A stretch of 64,000 nt of DNA from Limnobaculum allomyrinae (GTDB taxonomy: Bacteria > Pseudomonadota > Gammaproteobacteria > Enterobacterales > Enterobacteriaceae). Both the position numbers and the translations under genes were made by a program. Shown piece by piece: positions 1-8,314 of this stretch. The notes below the pieces were generated by a model, which made no database searches, was not told the DNA's origin, and saw nothing but the letters and a program-made list of their open reading frames with translations. The stretch lies in contig NZ_JADRCR010000010.1 in assembly GCF_016649425.1 (NCBI RefSeq), forward strand, positions 62,001 to 126,000. The letters are read 5' to 3'. Every line of letters begins with the position of its first letter. Position 1 is the stretch's first letter.

Positions 1-345
1 CAGATAAAACAATCCGGCCAAAAGAACAAAAATGAAAATGGCTGCTTCGATGAAACCTATCCAGCCGCTTTCACGAACAGAAACAGACCAGGCAAACAGA
101 TAAAGGGCTTCAACATCGAAGATAACGAAGAACATGGCAACCAGATAGAATTTGGCAGAGAGGCGCAAACGTGCGGACCCTACGGCATCGATACCTGATT
201 CATATGGCGTATTTTTGGTTCTTGCTCTGGCACGACCACCCAGGAAATAGGCGGCGGTGAGCATGAAGGCACACAGGCCCAACGCAATAACAATAAATAC
301 GGCAAAAGCCCAGTTATGGGCGAAAACTTCAGTGCTTGTAGGCAT
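1..345 (-). CDS. nuoA: NADH-quinone oxidoreductase subunit A (partial)
   Basis: Membrane-arm subunit of respiratory complex I, at the inner membrane. I translated this edge gene by hand: ATG at 345-343, with an AAGAG ribosome site upstream, gives 115 codons before the window ends; the E. coli protein is about 147 residues, so the C-terminus is missing. Three hydrophobic segments are visible at about residues 14-36, 66-87 and 97-115. The conserved stretch with YESGID (48-53), [12 protein letters not shown] and [11 protein letters not shown] (76-86) is diagnostic of NuoA. It should be the first gene of a nuo operon continuing leftwards. In E. coli lrhA lies directly upstream; here about 7 kb of extra genes separate them. 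Confidence 0.96.
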   Translation of the reverse strand, partial: MPTSTEVFAHNWAFAVFIVIALGLCAFMLTAAYFLGGRARARTKNTPYESGIDAVGSARLRLSAKFYLVAMFFVIFDVEALYLFAWSVSVRESGWIGFIEAAIFIFVLLAGLFYL

Positions 346-823
346 ATGCTCTTACTACTCTTAGAAAAAATAGTATTTACCGGCTTGTTCTCAGGAGAGC
401 CAATCCGATGACTACGACAATTAAAAGGAAAAATAAAACGCCTGCGCCTTGGTTGGGCTTCATTGTCTTACGCAATGATTAACGTGGAGTTTTACTCTTT
501 TTTACAACAATTTGTCAACATCAACCAAACATTTACTAATACAAATCACAAAACAGAGATAAAACTGCTCGATCTAACTAAATCGAGTCAGCATAAAAAT
601 AACTGAACTCAATCAAGCGGCTATTCTGACAGAAATAGATATTTTTACCACCGTTGTAACAGAAGTTTTTCTTTGACACTCCGCACACCATGAAACATTT
701 CTGGTACATACTGGAAATATTAGCGTTGCATCATTTCGCCACACGGCCTTTGGTAAGCATAGCTTCCAGCCAGATATTCGTATAGCTAATGGGGCGATTA
801 AGAAATACTTTTTCCTGAAAATG
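346..823. other. Gene-free spacer upstream of nuoA
   Basis: An AT-rich spacer between nuoA and the end of the DcuC-like carrier gene, both on the minus strand. It should hold the nuo promoter and leader. A minus-strand 85-codon frame at 613-870 has no family signature, runs over the terminator hairpin and is probably not a gene. I see no other element. Confidence 0.5.
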
Positions 824-849
824 AAAAAGGCGACTAATAAGCCGCCTTT
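824..849 (-). terminator. Rho-independent terminator of the DcuC-like gene
   Basis: AAAGGCG and CGCCTTT arms close a short loop, and on the minus strand the hairpin runs into a T-rich tract. It begins about 30 bases past the stop of the carrier gene. Confidence 0.7.
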
Positions 850-879
850 AACACAAGTCTGTAACACCAATTGAAATAG

Positions 880-2247
880 TTACCCGAGGTAAACAAAAGT
901 CATTATCAGGTTAACTATCGCTGCCACTGCCATTGGAATTGCCGTACGTTTTACTACCTGGAATGGCGAAACGTTGGCGATACCGGCGATAGCAACAATA
1001 GCGGCGGTAATAGGTGAAACCGTTCGCCCAAAACTAGTCATAATCTGCATTGGCAGAATCAGCGTTACTACATCTACTTTCAGGAAGGCGGCAATTTTTG
1101 GCGTTAAGGCCGCAAAGGAGAAGAACGCCGCATTACCGGAACCCATCAGGAATGCCGCCAGTGCAAGAATGAAGCTCATGACAATGATCATCGCTCCTAC
1201 GCCAAAGCCTGCATTTTGTGCCGCCGTAATCAGCGTATCTACCGCTCCGACTTTCAGTAAACCGTTGGCAAAGACTTCACCACACACAATCAGTGAAACC
1301 ACCAGAACAAACTGTTTACCCATTCCCTCAAAGAACAGCATAAAACTGTCCATTACCGCTTTAGCACTCTTCAGCCTAAAGTACTCAAACACTAAGGCCA
1401 CAATGGTACTGATAATCATCGCCGTGGTGACATCCATTTTGATGCTGGAATGGAAGATTGGGCTGAAACCAATAATCAAAACTAAAGGCACCACCGGTAA
1501 TAATGCATAGATGAGTGGCGGACGGCTGTGATCGTTATGGTCAATATTATCCAGCGTTTCCTGATTGAACACGAAACCTTCACGTTTATCCCACCAGCGT
1601 TGTGCAATAAAGTGGGTAACGGCTACCGCCAGAATAATCGGAATTGTCACTGGCAACTGATGGTGAACAAAGTAAACCGCCGGATCGAGCCCTGCCGTTT
1701 TAGCCGCCATAATAACGTTACCCGACCCCGGGCCGTGGTCGATAAACTGGCAGGTACCAATAACCGCCAGCGCAGACAGAGGGCTAACGCCAGTACGAAT
1801 CAGAATAGGATACATGGTCACCATTAACAGCATTCCCAATCCTGCGTGGCTAGGAATAAAGATAACCAAAACCTGAGTGACCAGGAAAGAAACCACTAAC
1901 AGTATATAAGGAGAACGAACCGCCTTTAATGGGCGTTCAAACACCGCAAATAGTGCTTTACTGGCACCCACATGATCCATATAACGGGAGAAACCCGCAA
2001 TCGCCATCAGGGTCAGACCCAATCCTGCAAGCCTCGAACTTAATAAATCGCTAAAGACTTTAAAGATGTCAAAAAACTCAAAGTTGGTGGTGGTTTTTTC
2101 CGGTAATAAAGGCCCAATATCAAAAGCGACCGTTAACCCCATCAACAATAAACCACCCAGCAGCAGAACCGGTTGGGGCTTGTACCCCTTTGCCAGCATA
2201 TAAATCACCAGCACCGTCACCAATAAGGCAAGAATAACGCCAAGCAT
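880..2247 (-). CDS. DcuC-family C4-dicarboxylate carrier
   Basis: A 455-residue polytopic membrane protein with about a dozen hydrophobic segments and the length of the DcuC family. Family members exchange or export C4-dicarboxylates such as fumarate and succinate, mostly under anaerobic conditions. Conserved-looking polar motifs in membrane segments include FIPSHAGLGMLL, FIDHGPGSGNVI, FLMGSGNAAFFSF and SFGRTVSPI. The ATG at 2247 has a GAGGAAA ribosome site. It lies 77 bases downstream of the MetC-like gene on the same strand, probably as a second cistron, with an imperfect GC-rich hairpin between them. Substrate is inferred: the neighbouring lyase should release fumarate, which fits a C4-dicarboxylate antiporter, but an exchanger for a succinylated amino acid is possible. 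It is not necessarily the dcuC orthologue. Confidence 0.85.
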   Translation of the reverse strand: MLGVILALLVTVLVIYMLAKGYKPQPVLLLGGLLLMGLTVAFDIGPLLPEKTTTNFEFFDIFKVFSDLLSSRLAGLGLTLMAIAGFSRYMDHVGASKALFAVFERPLKAVRSPYILLVVSFLVTQVLVIFIPSHAGLGMLLMVTMYPILIRTGVSPLSALAVIGTCQFIDHGPGSGNVIMAAKTAGLDPAVYFVHHQLPVTIPIILAVAVTHFIAQRWWDKREGFVFNQETLDNIDHNDHSRPPLIYALLPVVPLVLIIGFSPIFHSSIKMDVTTAMIISTIVALVFEYFRLKSAKAVMDSFMLFFEGMGKQFVLVVSLIVCGEVFANGLLKVGAVDTLITAAQNAGFGVGAMIIVMSFILALAAFLMGSGNAAFFSFAALTPKIAAFLKVDVVTLILPMQIMTSFGRTVSPITAAIVAIAGIANVSPFQVVKRTAIPMAVAAIVNLIMTFVYLG

Positions 2248-2324
2248 AATTTTTCCTCATTAAATAGGTCTGAATAGTCGGGCTCCGGCGAGTGATGACT
2301 CCACGACTCACCCGCCGGATAACA

Positions 2325-3497
2325 TCACACTTTCAGCGCCTGAATTCCCTGTTCTAAATCCGCCAGCAAATCACTCACCTCTTCCAGACCGATATGGAAG
2401 CGAATGAATTGCCCATGTTGGCTCCAGTCCGTTGCGCTGCGGGCTCCTTTAACGTTGGCCGGCAACACCAGACTTTCGTAGCCACCCCATGAAGCACCAA
2501 TACCAAACAGATCCAGTGCATCGATAAAGGCTTCAGCCTGAGCTAAGGTGTATTGAGGGTGTAGCTCAATGGTTAGCAGGCCATTTAATCCTTTACAGTC
2601 GCGTTGATAGAGATCGTGGCGCGGGTGGTCTTCTAACCCAGGGAAATAGACTTTCTTCACTTCAGGACGCTGCTGTAACCACTTGGCTACTGTCATCGCG
2701 TTTTGACCGTGTACCGCCAGACGGGTAGACAGAGTTCGCATTCCCCGCAGAACCAGAGAGGCATCATCCGGGCTGCTTACCTGACCCAAAGCTTCCGGCA
2801 ATTCGCCGATTTGCTTCCACGCCTGTTCATTGGCGACAACAATGCCCATCATCACATCGGAGTGACCACACAGGTATTTAGTTGCAGCAATAACTGAAAC
2901 GTCAGCCCCCAGTTCCAGCGGGTTATATAGCCAGCCAGAACCCCACGTGTTATCTACTGCTACCGGTATATTGCGCTCATGGGCAATACGGCAGATTTCA
3001 GGCAGATCCAACATTTCATACAGCAGAGAACCCGGAGATTCAGCGAATACCAGTTGAGTTTCCGGACGCAGTTTGGCTTCAAAGTCGCTGCCGTCAGCCT
3101 TAAAGAAGTCGTAACTAATGTTGTTTGGTTTTAAAAAGTGGCTACAAATTTTGCGTACCGGTTCATACACTGAATCCGCAAACAATACGTGGCCACCCGC
3201 CCGGGCGTAGCCCATGATAGTCACAGCAATAGCCGCCAGCCCGGTAGGAAATAGCTGAGCACGATAACCACCTTCCAGTTCAGTAATTAATTGTTCTAAT
3301 GCGAAAGCGGTTTCGGTACCCCGTGCACCGTAGCTCAGTAAACGCTCGGTTTCTCTACGCTTACGGGCATCGCGCCAGGTGGTAATTGAATCAAAAAGGA
3401 TAGTGCTGGCCCGCATTACCGGCGGGTTAACCGGACCAATGTCTCGGGCTGGCCCTCTGCCACCATGAATAAGACGAGTTTTGCGCGTTTGAGTCAT
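2325..3497 (-). CDS. MetC-type PLP-dependent C-S beta-lyase
   Basis: A 390-residue fold-type I PLP enzyme of the Cys/Met metabolism family, close in length and sequence to cystathionine beta-lyase MetC (395 residues in E. coli). Visible active-site features are YGARGT (56-61), AESPGS, the cofactor aspartate in VDNTW (D182), the Schiff-base lysine in ATKYLCGHSD (K207) and SWGGYESL near the C-terminus. The family performs beta-elimination on S-substituted cysteines, giving a thiol, pyruvate and ammonia. The ATG at 3497 has a strong AAGGAG site. It is first in a minus-strand pair with the DcuC-like gene, divergent from the fumarase-superfamily lyase. The island context suggests a C-S substrate other than cystathionine, but a true metC role cannot be excluded. 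Confidence 0.87.
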   Translation of the reverse strand: MTQTRKTRLIHGGRGPARDIGPVNPPVMRASTILFDSITTWRDARKRRETERLLSYGARGTETAFALEQLITELEGGYRAQLFPTGLAAIAVTIMGYARAGGHVLFADSVYEPVRKICSHFLKPNNISYDFFKADGSDFEAKLRPETQLVFAESPGSLLYEMLDLPEICRIAHERNIPVAVDNTWGSGWLYNPLELGADVSVIAATKYLCGHSDVMMGIVVANEQAWKQIGELPEALGQVSSPDDASLVLRGMRTLSTRLAVHGQNAMTVAKWLQQRPEVKKVYFPGLEDHPRHDLYQRDCKGLNGLLTIELHPQYTLAQAEAFIDALDLFGIGASWGGYESLVLPANVKGARSATDWSQHGQFIRFHIGLEEVSDLLADLEQGIQALKV

Positions 3498-4098
3498 TAT
3501 TATTTACTCCTTAGAAAGAATATTTCCGGATATATTTCCTTATTTCTCATTACAAATAAGAAATAAGGAATTAATGAAAAATATAATTGAATAGACTATA
3601 AATTCATTCAGCATATAAAAGAAAATCATCTTTGCTCAATTATTATTCAAATATATCCTTGCTACCTGAATTGAAACTACCACCGAAAAATTAACTAAAA
3701 AATCCAAATAAATTGAAATATTGATCGCGATCTCACTTTAATACATTAATTATTCTAAACAGTATTGAAGGTAAACTTATATGAGAAATAAATACAATAA
3801 AAACAATTAATTAAAAAATAAAACCACGGTTAGGAAATCATATTCAAGTTTTAACAAAGTTAGTTAAATGCCCATTTAACGACACATTAAAATTATTTAA
3901 CAATGGATTAATATTACTAATGGAATATTAATCCGAAATACCTTGTTTATCTTTTATCGTTATTGGAAACTTAAAACCAAGCCATAATTTGGATTTACAA
4001 ATTCATTACAGAATATTTAAAAAAATAATAACACCCTAATGAGTGTTATCTATTCCTTCGCATTACTAAAAAACCTATTTAAATTAGGAGATAAAATT
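3498..4098. promoter_or_regulatory. Divergent AT-rich control region of the catabolic island
   Basis: About 600 bases without a convincing gene, strikingly A/T-rich compared with the genes on either side. It must hold the divergent promoters of the metC-like/dcuC-like pair and the lyase/prpD-like pair. At 3721-3734 the sequence TTGATCGCGATCTC resembles an FNR box (TTGAT-N4-ATCAA) with a good left and a degraded right half. The many A/T tracts would also suit H-NS binding. No dedicated regulator gene lies inside the island. Confidence 0.5.
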
Positions 4099-5463
4099 AT
4101 GTCTACCAGCGTTTTTGATTCAGTTCTACTGAAAAACCTGTGGTCAACCGAAGAGATGCGTCAGGTTTTTTCTGACGATGTGCGTATGCAGATGTGGTTG
4201 GATTACGAAGCAGCCCTGGCCATTGAACAGGCTAAGATGGGCATTATTCCTCAGGAAGCCGCCGATGAGATCGTCGCCTGTGCCAAACTTGAACATCTGG
4301 ATATGGATTTCATCCTTGAGCAGGTTCGTTTAACTAAACATCCGCTGGTACCCACTATCCGTGGTCTGGAACATGCCTGTGGTAATGGTTTTGGTGAATA
4401 TGTTCACTTCGGCCCCACCACTCAGGACGTCATGGATACCGGTATGGTATTGCAATTTAAAATGGCGCATAAAATCTTCCTGCGCGATCTGAAAGAAATT
4501 GGCCGCTCTTTACTCAAACTGTCGGAAGAACACCGTAATACCCCAATGGCAGGCAGAACATTAGCCCTTCAGGCAATCCCTATTACTTTTGGTCATAAAA
4601 CCGCTATCTGGTTGGCTGAAATGATGCGCCATCACGAACGTTTAGTACAGCTGGAACCGCGTCTGTTTGTAGGTAGCGTAGTGGGTGCTGTAGGTACCAA
4701 AGCCTCATTTGGTGAAGGTGCCGACGAACTGGAACAGCGCGTACTGACTCGTCTTGGTTTGGGTACGCCAGAAATCTCCTGGCAGCCTGCCCGCGACCGC
4801 TTCTGCGAGTACGGTATGGTGTTGGGCATGATTAGCGCCACACTCGGCAAAATAGCCAATGAAATCCTGCTGCTGGCCCATAACGAATTTGATGAAGTCG
4901 CCGAGCCTTTCGCCAAAGGTCAAGTGGGCTCTTCCACCATGCCACATAAACGTAACCCGGCAATTACCGAAAACGCCGCCTGCGTTAGCAATACCCTGAA
5001 AGGCAATGTCTCTATTCTGTTAGATCTGATGAAACATCAGCATGAACGTGATGGCGCTATCTGGAAAATGGAGTGGAAACTGTTACCGGAAATCTGCCTG
5101 ATGCTGTCCGTCATTATGGATAACATGAAGTTCACCCTCTCTGGCCTGCAAGTGAAGAAAGAGAAGATGCGCAGCAATCTGGATATTCTGGGTGGCTTTA
5201 TGCTGGCAGAGCGCGTGATGTTTGAACTGTCAGAAAAACTCGGCAAGCAAACTGCCCATGAACTGGTGTATGAAGCCTCAATGCATGGTTTAGAAGATGG
5301 CGGCACTTTCAGTCAGGCGCTGTCAGACGATCCACGCATTAAAGCCGCATTGACTAAAGAAGAACTGGATGCGGTTCTGGATCCAACCACCTATGTTGGC
5401 AACGCGCCACAGCAAGTTGACCGCGTAGTCGCTGAAGTTAAAGCCAGCGGCTGGCTGAAGTAA
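4099..5463 (+). CDS. Fumarase/aspartase-superfamily lyase (adenylosuccinate lyase/PcaB type)
   Basis: A 454-residue enzyme of the superfamily containing argininosuccinate lyase, adenylosuccinate lyase, aspartase and 3-carboxymuconate cycloisomerase. The signature loop GSSTMPHKRNP near residue 290 carries the catalytic serine, and HFGPTTQDVMDTG near residue 100 matches the second conserved region. The characterised C-N or C-S members eliminate fumarate from an N- or S-succinyl compound. I chose ATG 4099 over an in-frame upstream ATG at 4039 because TTAGGAGATAA sits just before 4099 and nothing precedes 4039. It is first of a pair with the PrpD-like gene. Sequence alone does not give the substrate; S-(2-succino)cysteine, iminodisuccinate-like aminodicarboxylates or carboxymuconate are the options considered. 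Confidence 0.85.
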   Translation: MSTSVFDSVLLKNLWSTEEMRQVFSDDVRMQMWLDYEAALAIEQAKMGIIPQEAADEIVACAKLEHLDMDFILEQVRLTKHPLVPTIRGLEHACGNGFGEYVHFGPTTQDVMDTGMVLQFKMAHKIFLRDLKEIGRSLLKLSEEHRNTPMAGRTLALQAIPITFGHKTAIWLAEMMRHHERLVQLEPRLFVGSVVGAVGTKASFGEGADELEQRVLTRLGLGTPEISWQPARDRFCEYGMVLGMISATLGKIANEILLLAHNEFDEVAEPFAKGQVGSSTMPHKRNPAITENAACVSNTLKGNVSILLDLMKHQHERDGAIWKMEWKLLPEICLMLSVIMDNMKFTLSGLQVKKEKMRSNLDILGGFMLAERVMFELSEKLGKQTAHELVYEASMHGLEDGGTFSQALSDDPRIKAALTKEELDAVLDPTTYVGNAPQQVDRVVAEVKASGWLK

Positions 5464-5470
5464 TGACCTC

Positions 5471-5545
5471 ATCGGTGACAGCGGTTTAATCCTCTGTCAC
5501 CGATTTAGCCCGACAGAGCCAATCTCAGTAAGTGGCCTTAGTGAG
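5471..5545 (+). promoter_or_regulatory. Hairpin and palindrome between the lyase and PrpD-like genes
   Basis: ATCGGTGACAG (5471-5481) pairs perfectly with CTGTCACCGAT (5494-5504). About 20 bases on, 5524-5545 form an imperfect 22-bp palindrome from CTCAGTAAG to CCTTAGTGAG. No clear T-run follows the hairpin, so it may be a processing or stability element, with the palindrome a possible operator. Confidence 0.45.
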
Positions 5546-5587
5546 ATAAGCCCTGAGAACCACTTGAAAGAATCTGGAAACACAATC

Positions 5588-6976
5588 ATGACCCACAGTG
5601 AATATTTAAGTCAGTTTATTACCCAACAAAATTTTCAGTCTATTCCCGCTCAGGTTATTGAGCGGGCCAAACTTCATTTATTAGATACCTTTGGCGTTGC
5701 ACTGGCGGGTTCCGTTCAGGCTAACGGTATCAACAGCCGCACCAGTCTGGTTGAAATGCCGCACACCCAGGGAGAATGCCGGATATGGGGAAGTCCATAC
5801 AGGCTTTCTCCCGCCTATGCGGCAATGGCAAACGGTATTACCTCGCACGTGCTGGATTTTGATGATACACATACCGACTCTATTGTTCATGGTAGTGCAG
5901 TACTGGCACCGCTGGTTATGGCGCTGGCAGAAGACCTGAAGCTTGATAGTCGTACCATGCTGGCTGCTTATGTGATTGGCTGGGAAGTGGCTGCCCGGGT
6001 AGGTATTGCCTCCAAAGGATCGTTTCACCAGCGCGGTTTTCACTCCACCGCTATTGCCGGTGTGTTTGGTGCAGTAAGCAGCGCCGCACATTTACTCAAA
6101 CTGAGTCCGGAAGCCTGTGCTCACGCCATTGGTTTAACCGGCAGTCAGGCTTCCGGCGTAGCGGAATACCTGACCAACAGCTCTTCAGCAAAGTGCTTCC
6201 ATGCCGGTTGGTCTGCCCACTCTGGATTGATTTCAGCCTATCTGGCCAAAAGTGGTATGACGGGGCCTCTGACTATTTTTGAAGGCCGTTACGGGTTATA
6301 TGTCACCCACGGTATAAAAGAAAATGCCAAACCGGCAGAAGTGTATGCTGAATTAGGCGAACGTTGGGAAATGATGCATGTCTCAATCAAACCATACCCA
6401 TGCTGCCACTTCGCTCACGCCACTGTAGATTGCGCCCGTATGTTACGTCAGGATGGTATCGCGCCGGATAACATCGAAAGTATTCATTGCGTGGTCGACC
6501 CCATTGCCGCCGCGCTGATTTGCGAACCATTGGAAAACAAGTTTGCTCCACAGACCCCTTATGCCGCGAAATTCAGCCTGCCGTATCTGGTCGCCAGCGG
6601 CATCTACGATGATGGCCTGAATCTTTCATCATTCCAGCCGCAGCAGTTAACCCGCCCGGAAGTCTTGGAGATGGCAAAAAAGGTCTCTTACCGTTATTGC
6701 CAACCGGGAGAGATCCCCTTCCCAACCTACTTCCCGGGCTACATTGATGTAACGCTGAAAGACGGCACCATGGTTAGCAAACGTCTGGATATTAACTACG
6801 GTAATCCGGATAACCCGATGCAGCGTAGCGACGTAGAGCGCAAATTCCGCGACAGCGTAGCCGGTATCCTGACTCAGGAAGCCAGCGAAAAAATCATTAA
6901 ACTGGTCAGCGATCTGGAAAACCAGTCCGTCACCGAACTGGCAAAACTCCTCACTGACACAGTGAAGTCATTCTAA
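5588..6976 (+). CDS. MmgE/PrpD-family protein
   Basis: A 462-residue protein of the MmgE/PrpD family, which includes 2-methylcitrate dehydratase, cis-aconitate decarboxylase and iminodisuccinate epimerase. Family features visible are ARLHLLDTFGVALAG-like sequence near the N-terminus (here KLHLLDTFGVALAGS), SHVLDFDDTHTDSIVHGSAV near residue 95, and KPYPCCHFAH in the second half. ATG 5588 (MTHSEYL) is preferred over a TTG at 5564 because TGGAAA precedes it at suitable spacing. It lies 124 bases after the lyase gene. A PrpD-type protein next to a C-N or C-S lyase suggests an epimerase that converts the unused stereoisomer of the lyase substrate, an inference by analogy with iminodisuccinate degradation. 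A hydratase or dehydratase is the alternative. Confidence 0.85.
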   Translation: MTHSEYLSQFITQQNFQSIPAQVIERAKLHLLDTFGVALAGSVQANGINSRTSLVEMPHTQGECRIWGSPYRLSPAYAAMANGITSHVLDFDDTHTDSIVHGSAVLAPLVMALAEDLKLDSRTMLAAYVIGWEVAARVGIASKGSFHQRGFHSTAIAGVFGAVSSAAHLLKLSPEACAHAIGLTGSQASGVAEYLTNSSSAKCFHAGWSAHSGLISAYLAKSGMTGPLTIFEGRYGLYVTHGIKENAKPAEVYAELGERWEMMHVSIKPYPCCHFAHATVDCARMLRQDGIAPDNIESIHCVVDPIAAALICEPLENKFAPQTPYAAKFSLPYLVASGIYDDGLNLSSFQPQQLTRPEVLEMAKKVSYRYCQPGEIPFPTYFPGYIDVTLKDGTMVSKRLDINYGNPDNPMQRSDVERKFRDSVAGILTQEASEKIIKLVSDLENQSVTELAKLLTDTVKSF

Positions 6977-7009
6977 TAATAAAAAATATTATTTCCTTGT
7001 ATACCCCTT

Positions 7010-7048
7010 GCCCTTATCTCACTCTAACCGTGATAAGGGCCTTTTTTA
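7010..7048 (+). terminator. Terminator after the PrpD-like gene
   Basis: GCCCTTATCTCAC pairs with GTGATAAGGGC and is followed by CTTTTTTATC. It closes the plus-strand lyase/prpD-like unit. Confidence 0.85.
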
Positions 7049-7100
7049 TCAAATAAACTAACAACAAAATTATCGCCCCTAACCTCTCCAACGCCCTCGA

Positions 7101-7346
7101 TCTTGATCTGACCTTGACCTTGACCTTTAACAAAGAGCACTGGAATTCAGCCGACAACTGAGAGAGGGTAGCACGCCAAACAGGGATGTTTGGCGAGGCA
7201 TGGCTTCGTCTGGAACGAATCCATGCCGGTGCGTAAGCCCGAATGAAGGCGGAGGGAAGTCGCCGTCAGGCGACCTGGATTCGGGTGCGAAGGCGCGGGA
7301 GTGCAGAGGGCGCTCGCCCCAGCGCCCTTTGCTCGGCCACCTGCAC
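7101..7346. repeat. GC-rich multi-hairpin intergenic element 1
   Basis: A compact structured island with four successive stems: CGCCAAAC/GTTTGGCG (7174-7195), GGCATGG/CCATGCC (7197-7227, extended by a near-perfect inner stem), CCCGAAT/ATTCGGG (7238-7285, enclosing GTCGCC/GGCGAC) and GTGCAG/CTGCAC (7301-7346, enclosing AGGGCGCT/AGCGCCCT). It is preceded by short CTTGAC-type direct repeats at 7101-7128 and an edge, GGAATTCAGCCGACA, at 7142-7156. Open frames on both strands across it are low-complexity by-products of the GC content. The edge recurs in the second island near 10620. I do not recognise the class; a dispersed repeat or structured RNA is possible. Confidence 0.55.
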
Positions 7347-7423
7347 GATAGCCAATCCAAACACAGCACTATTGGTGGACGAAACTAACGCAAAACTATA
7401 TGTGAACGAAACTAACTCATATC

Positions 7424-8314
7424 TTAGCCAGTCATATCATCCGAATAATAATCATCCCCCTTCAACGACTCAAACAACACCTTCGCCGCCTTCTGCGGAC
7501 TATTACTCCGCATATACAGGTTATATTTAATATCCGGTAAACGCGGCAAACCATCCGCCTCACCCAGGATCCTTAAATCATCCCCCAATAACTCAATAGA
7601 ACGCGCCATAATTCCCAGCCCTGCCCGAACAGCGGCTCTGGCACCCGAGAGTGTGGTGGCTACATAGGCAATTCGCCAGGCAATACCCGCCTGCTCCAGA
7701 TGATTAATTGCCATATTACGATAAGTACTGGGTTCATCCAGAACCACCAGCGGCAATGGCTCATCTATATTGAGTTCATAATTGGTCGCGCAGTACCACA
7801 AAGAAGGAGAGACCCGCAGTACTAAACTGGGGTAATCAACGCTTTCTACCGTAGAAATAGCCATATCCACTACGTCATTTTTCAGCATATCCATCAGAAA
7901 TGGACTGCGTTTAACCACAATCTCAATCACCAACCGTGGATAAGCTTTAGAGAAACGGGAGAGCAACTCAGGCAAAATAGTATTTGCCGTATCATCCGGT
8001 GAACCAATGCGTAAAACGCCATCCACATCGTCATACATTAAAGACAAACATGCTTCGTCATTCAGACGCAATATACGCCTGGCATAGCCCAGCATTTTCA
8101 CACCGTGTTCAGTTAGCGATTTATTGCGTCCGCTGCGACCAAATAACTCCTTACCAACCAACTGCTCCAAACGCTGCATCTGCTGGCTAACGGCAGATTG
8201 TGTACGATGTACGGACTCTGCTGCGGCAGCAAAACTATTACCTTCAGCCACGGCAACAAAGGTTCGTAACAGATCAAGTTCAAGATTAGGAATAGGACGT
8301 TTCAGATGTACCAT
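7424..8314 (-). CDS. lrhA: LysR-type regulator LrhA
   Basis: A 296-residue LysR-type transcription factor. The N-terminal winged helix contains LDLLRTFVAVAEGNSFAAAA and RTQSAVSQQMQRLEQLVGKE, nearly identical to E. coli LrhA, and a co-inducer domain follows from about residue 95. In E. coli LrhA represses flagellar and type 1 fimbrial genes and affects RpoS. It sits at its usual syntenic place next to alaA, although brnQ is inserted between them, so I call it the orthologue rather than a regulator acquired with the adjacent island. Its C-terminus is short and ends in an acidic stretch (GDDYYSDDMTG), unlike the longer E. coli tail. It could still influence the neighbouring catabolic genes, but nothing in the sequence shows that. 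Confidence 0.92.
   Translation of the reverse strand: MVHLKRPIPNLELDLLRTFVAVAEGNSFAAAAESVHRTQSAVSQQMQRLEQLVGKELFGRSGRNKSLTEHGVKMLGYARRILRLNDEACLSLMYDDVDGVLRIGSPDDTANTILPELLSRFSKAYPRLVIEIVVKRSPFLMDMLKNDVVDMAISTVESVDYPSLVLRVSPSLWYCATNYELNIDEPLPLVVLDEPSTYRNMAINHLEQAGIAWRIAYVATTLSGARAAVRAGLGIMARSIELLGDDLRILGEADGLPRLPDIKYNLYMRSNSPQKAAKVLFESLKGDDYYSDDMTG

Noticed and set aside
613-870. Minus-strand 85-codon frame downstream of the DcuC-like gene
   Set aside because: It covers the terminator hairpin, has no recognisable motif and mixed composition; more likely chance.
974-1510. Long plus-strand frame inside the DcuC-like gene
   Set aside because: Antisense shadow of a well-supported membrane protein; no independent signal.
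4039-4098. Upstream in-frame start for the lyase gene
   Set aside because: No ribosome site precedes 4039, the extra residues are AT-rich, and a strong site sits before 4099.
7127-7388. Open frames on both strands in the GC-rich island
   Set aside because: Arg/Gly/Ser-rich translations explained by GC content and inverted repeats; no ribosome site or family pattern.
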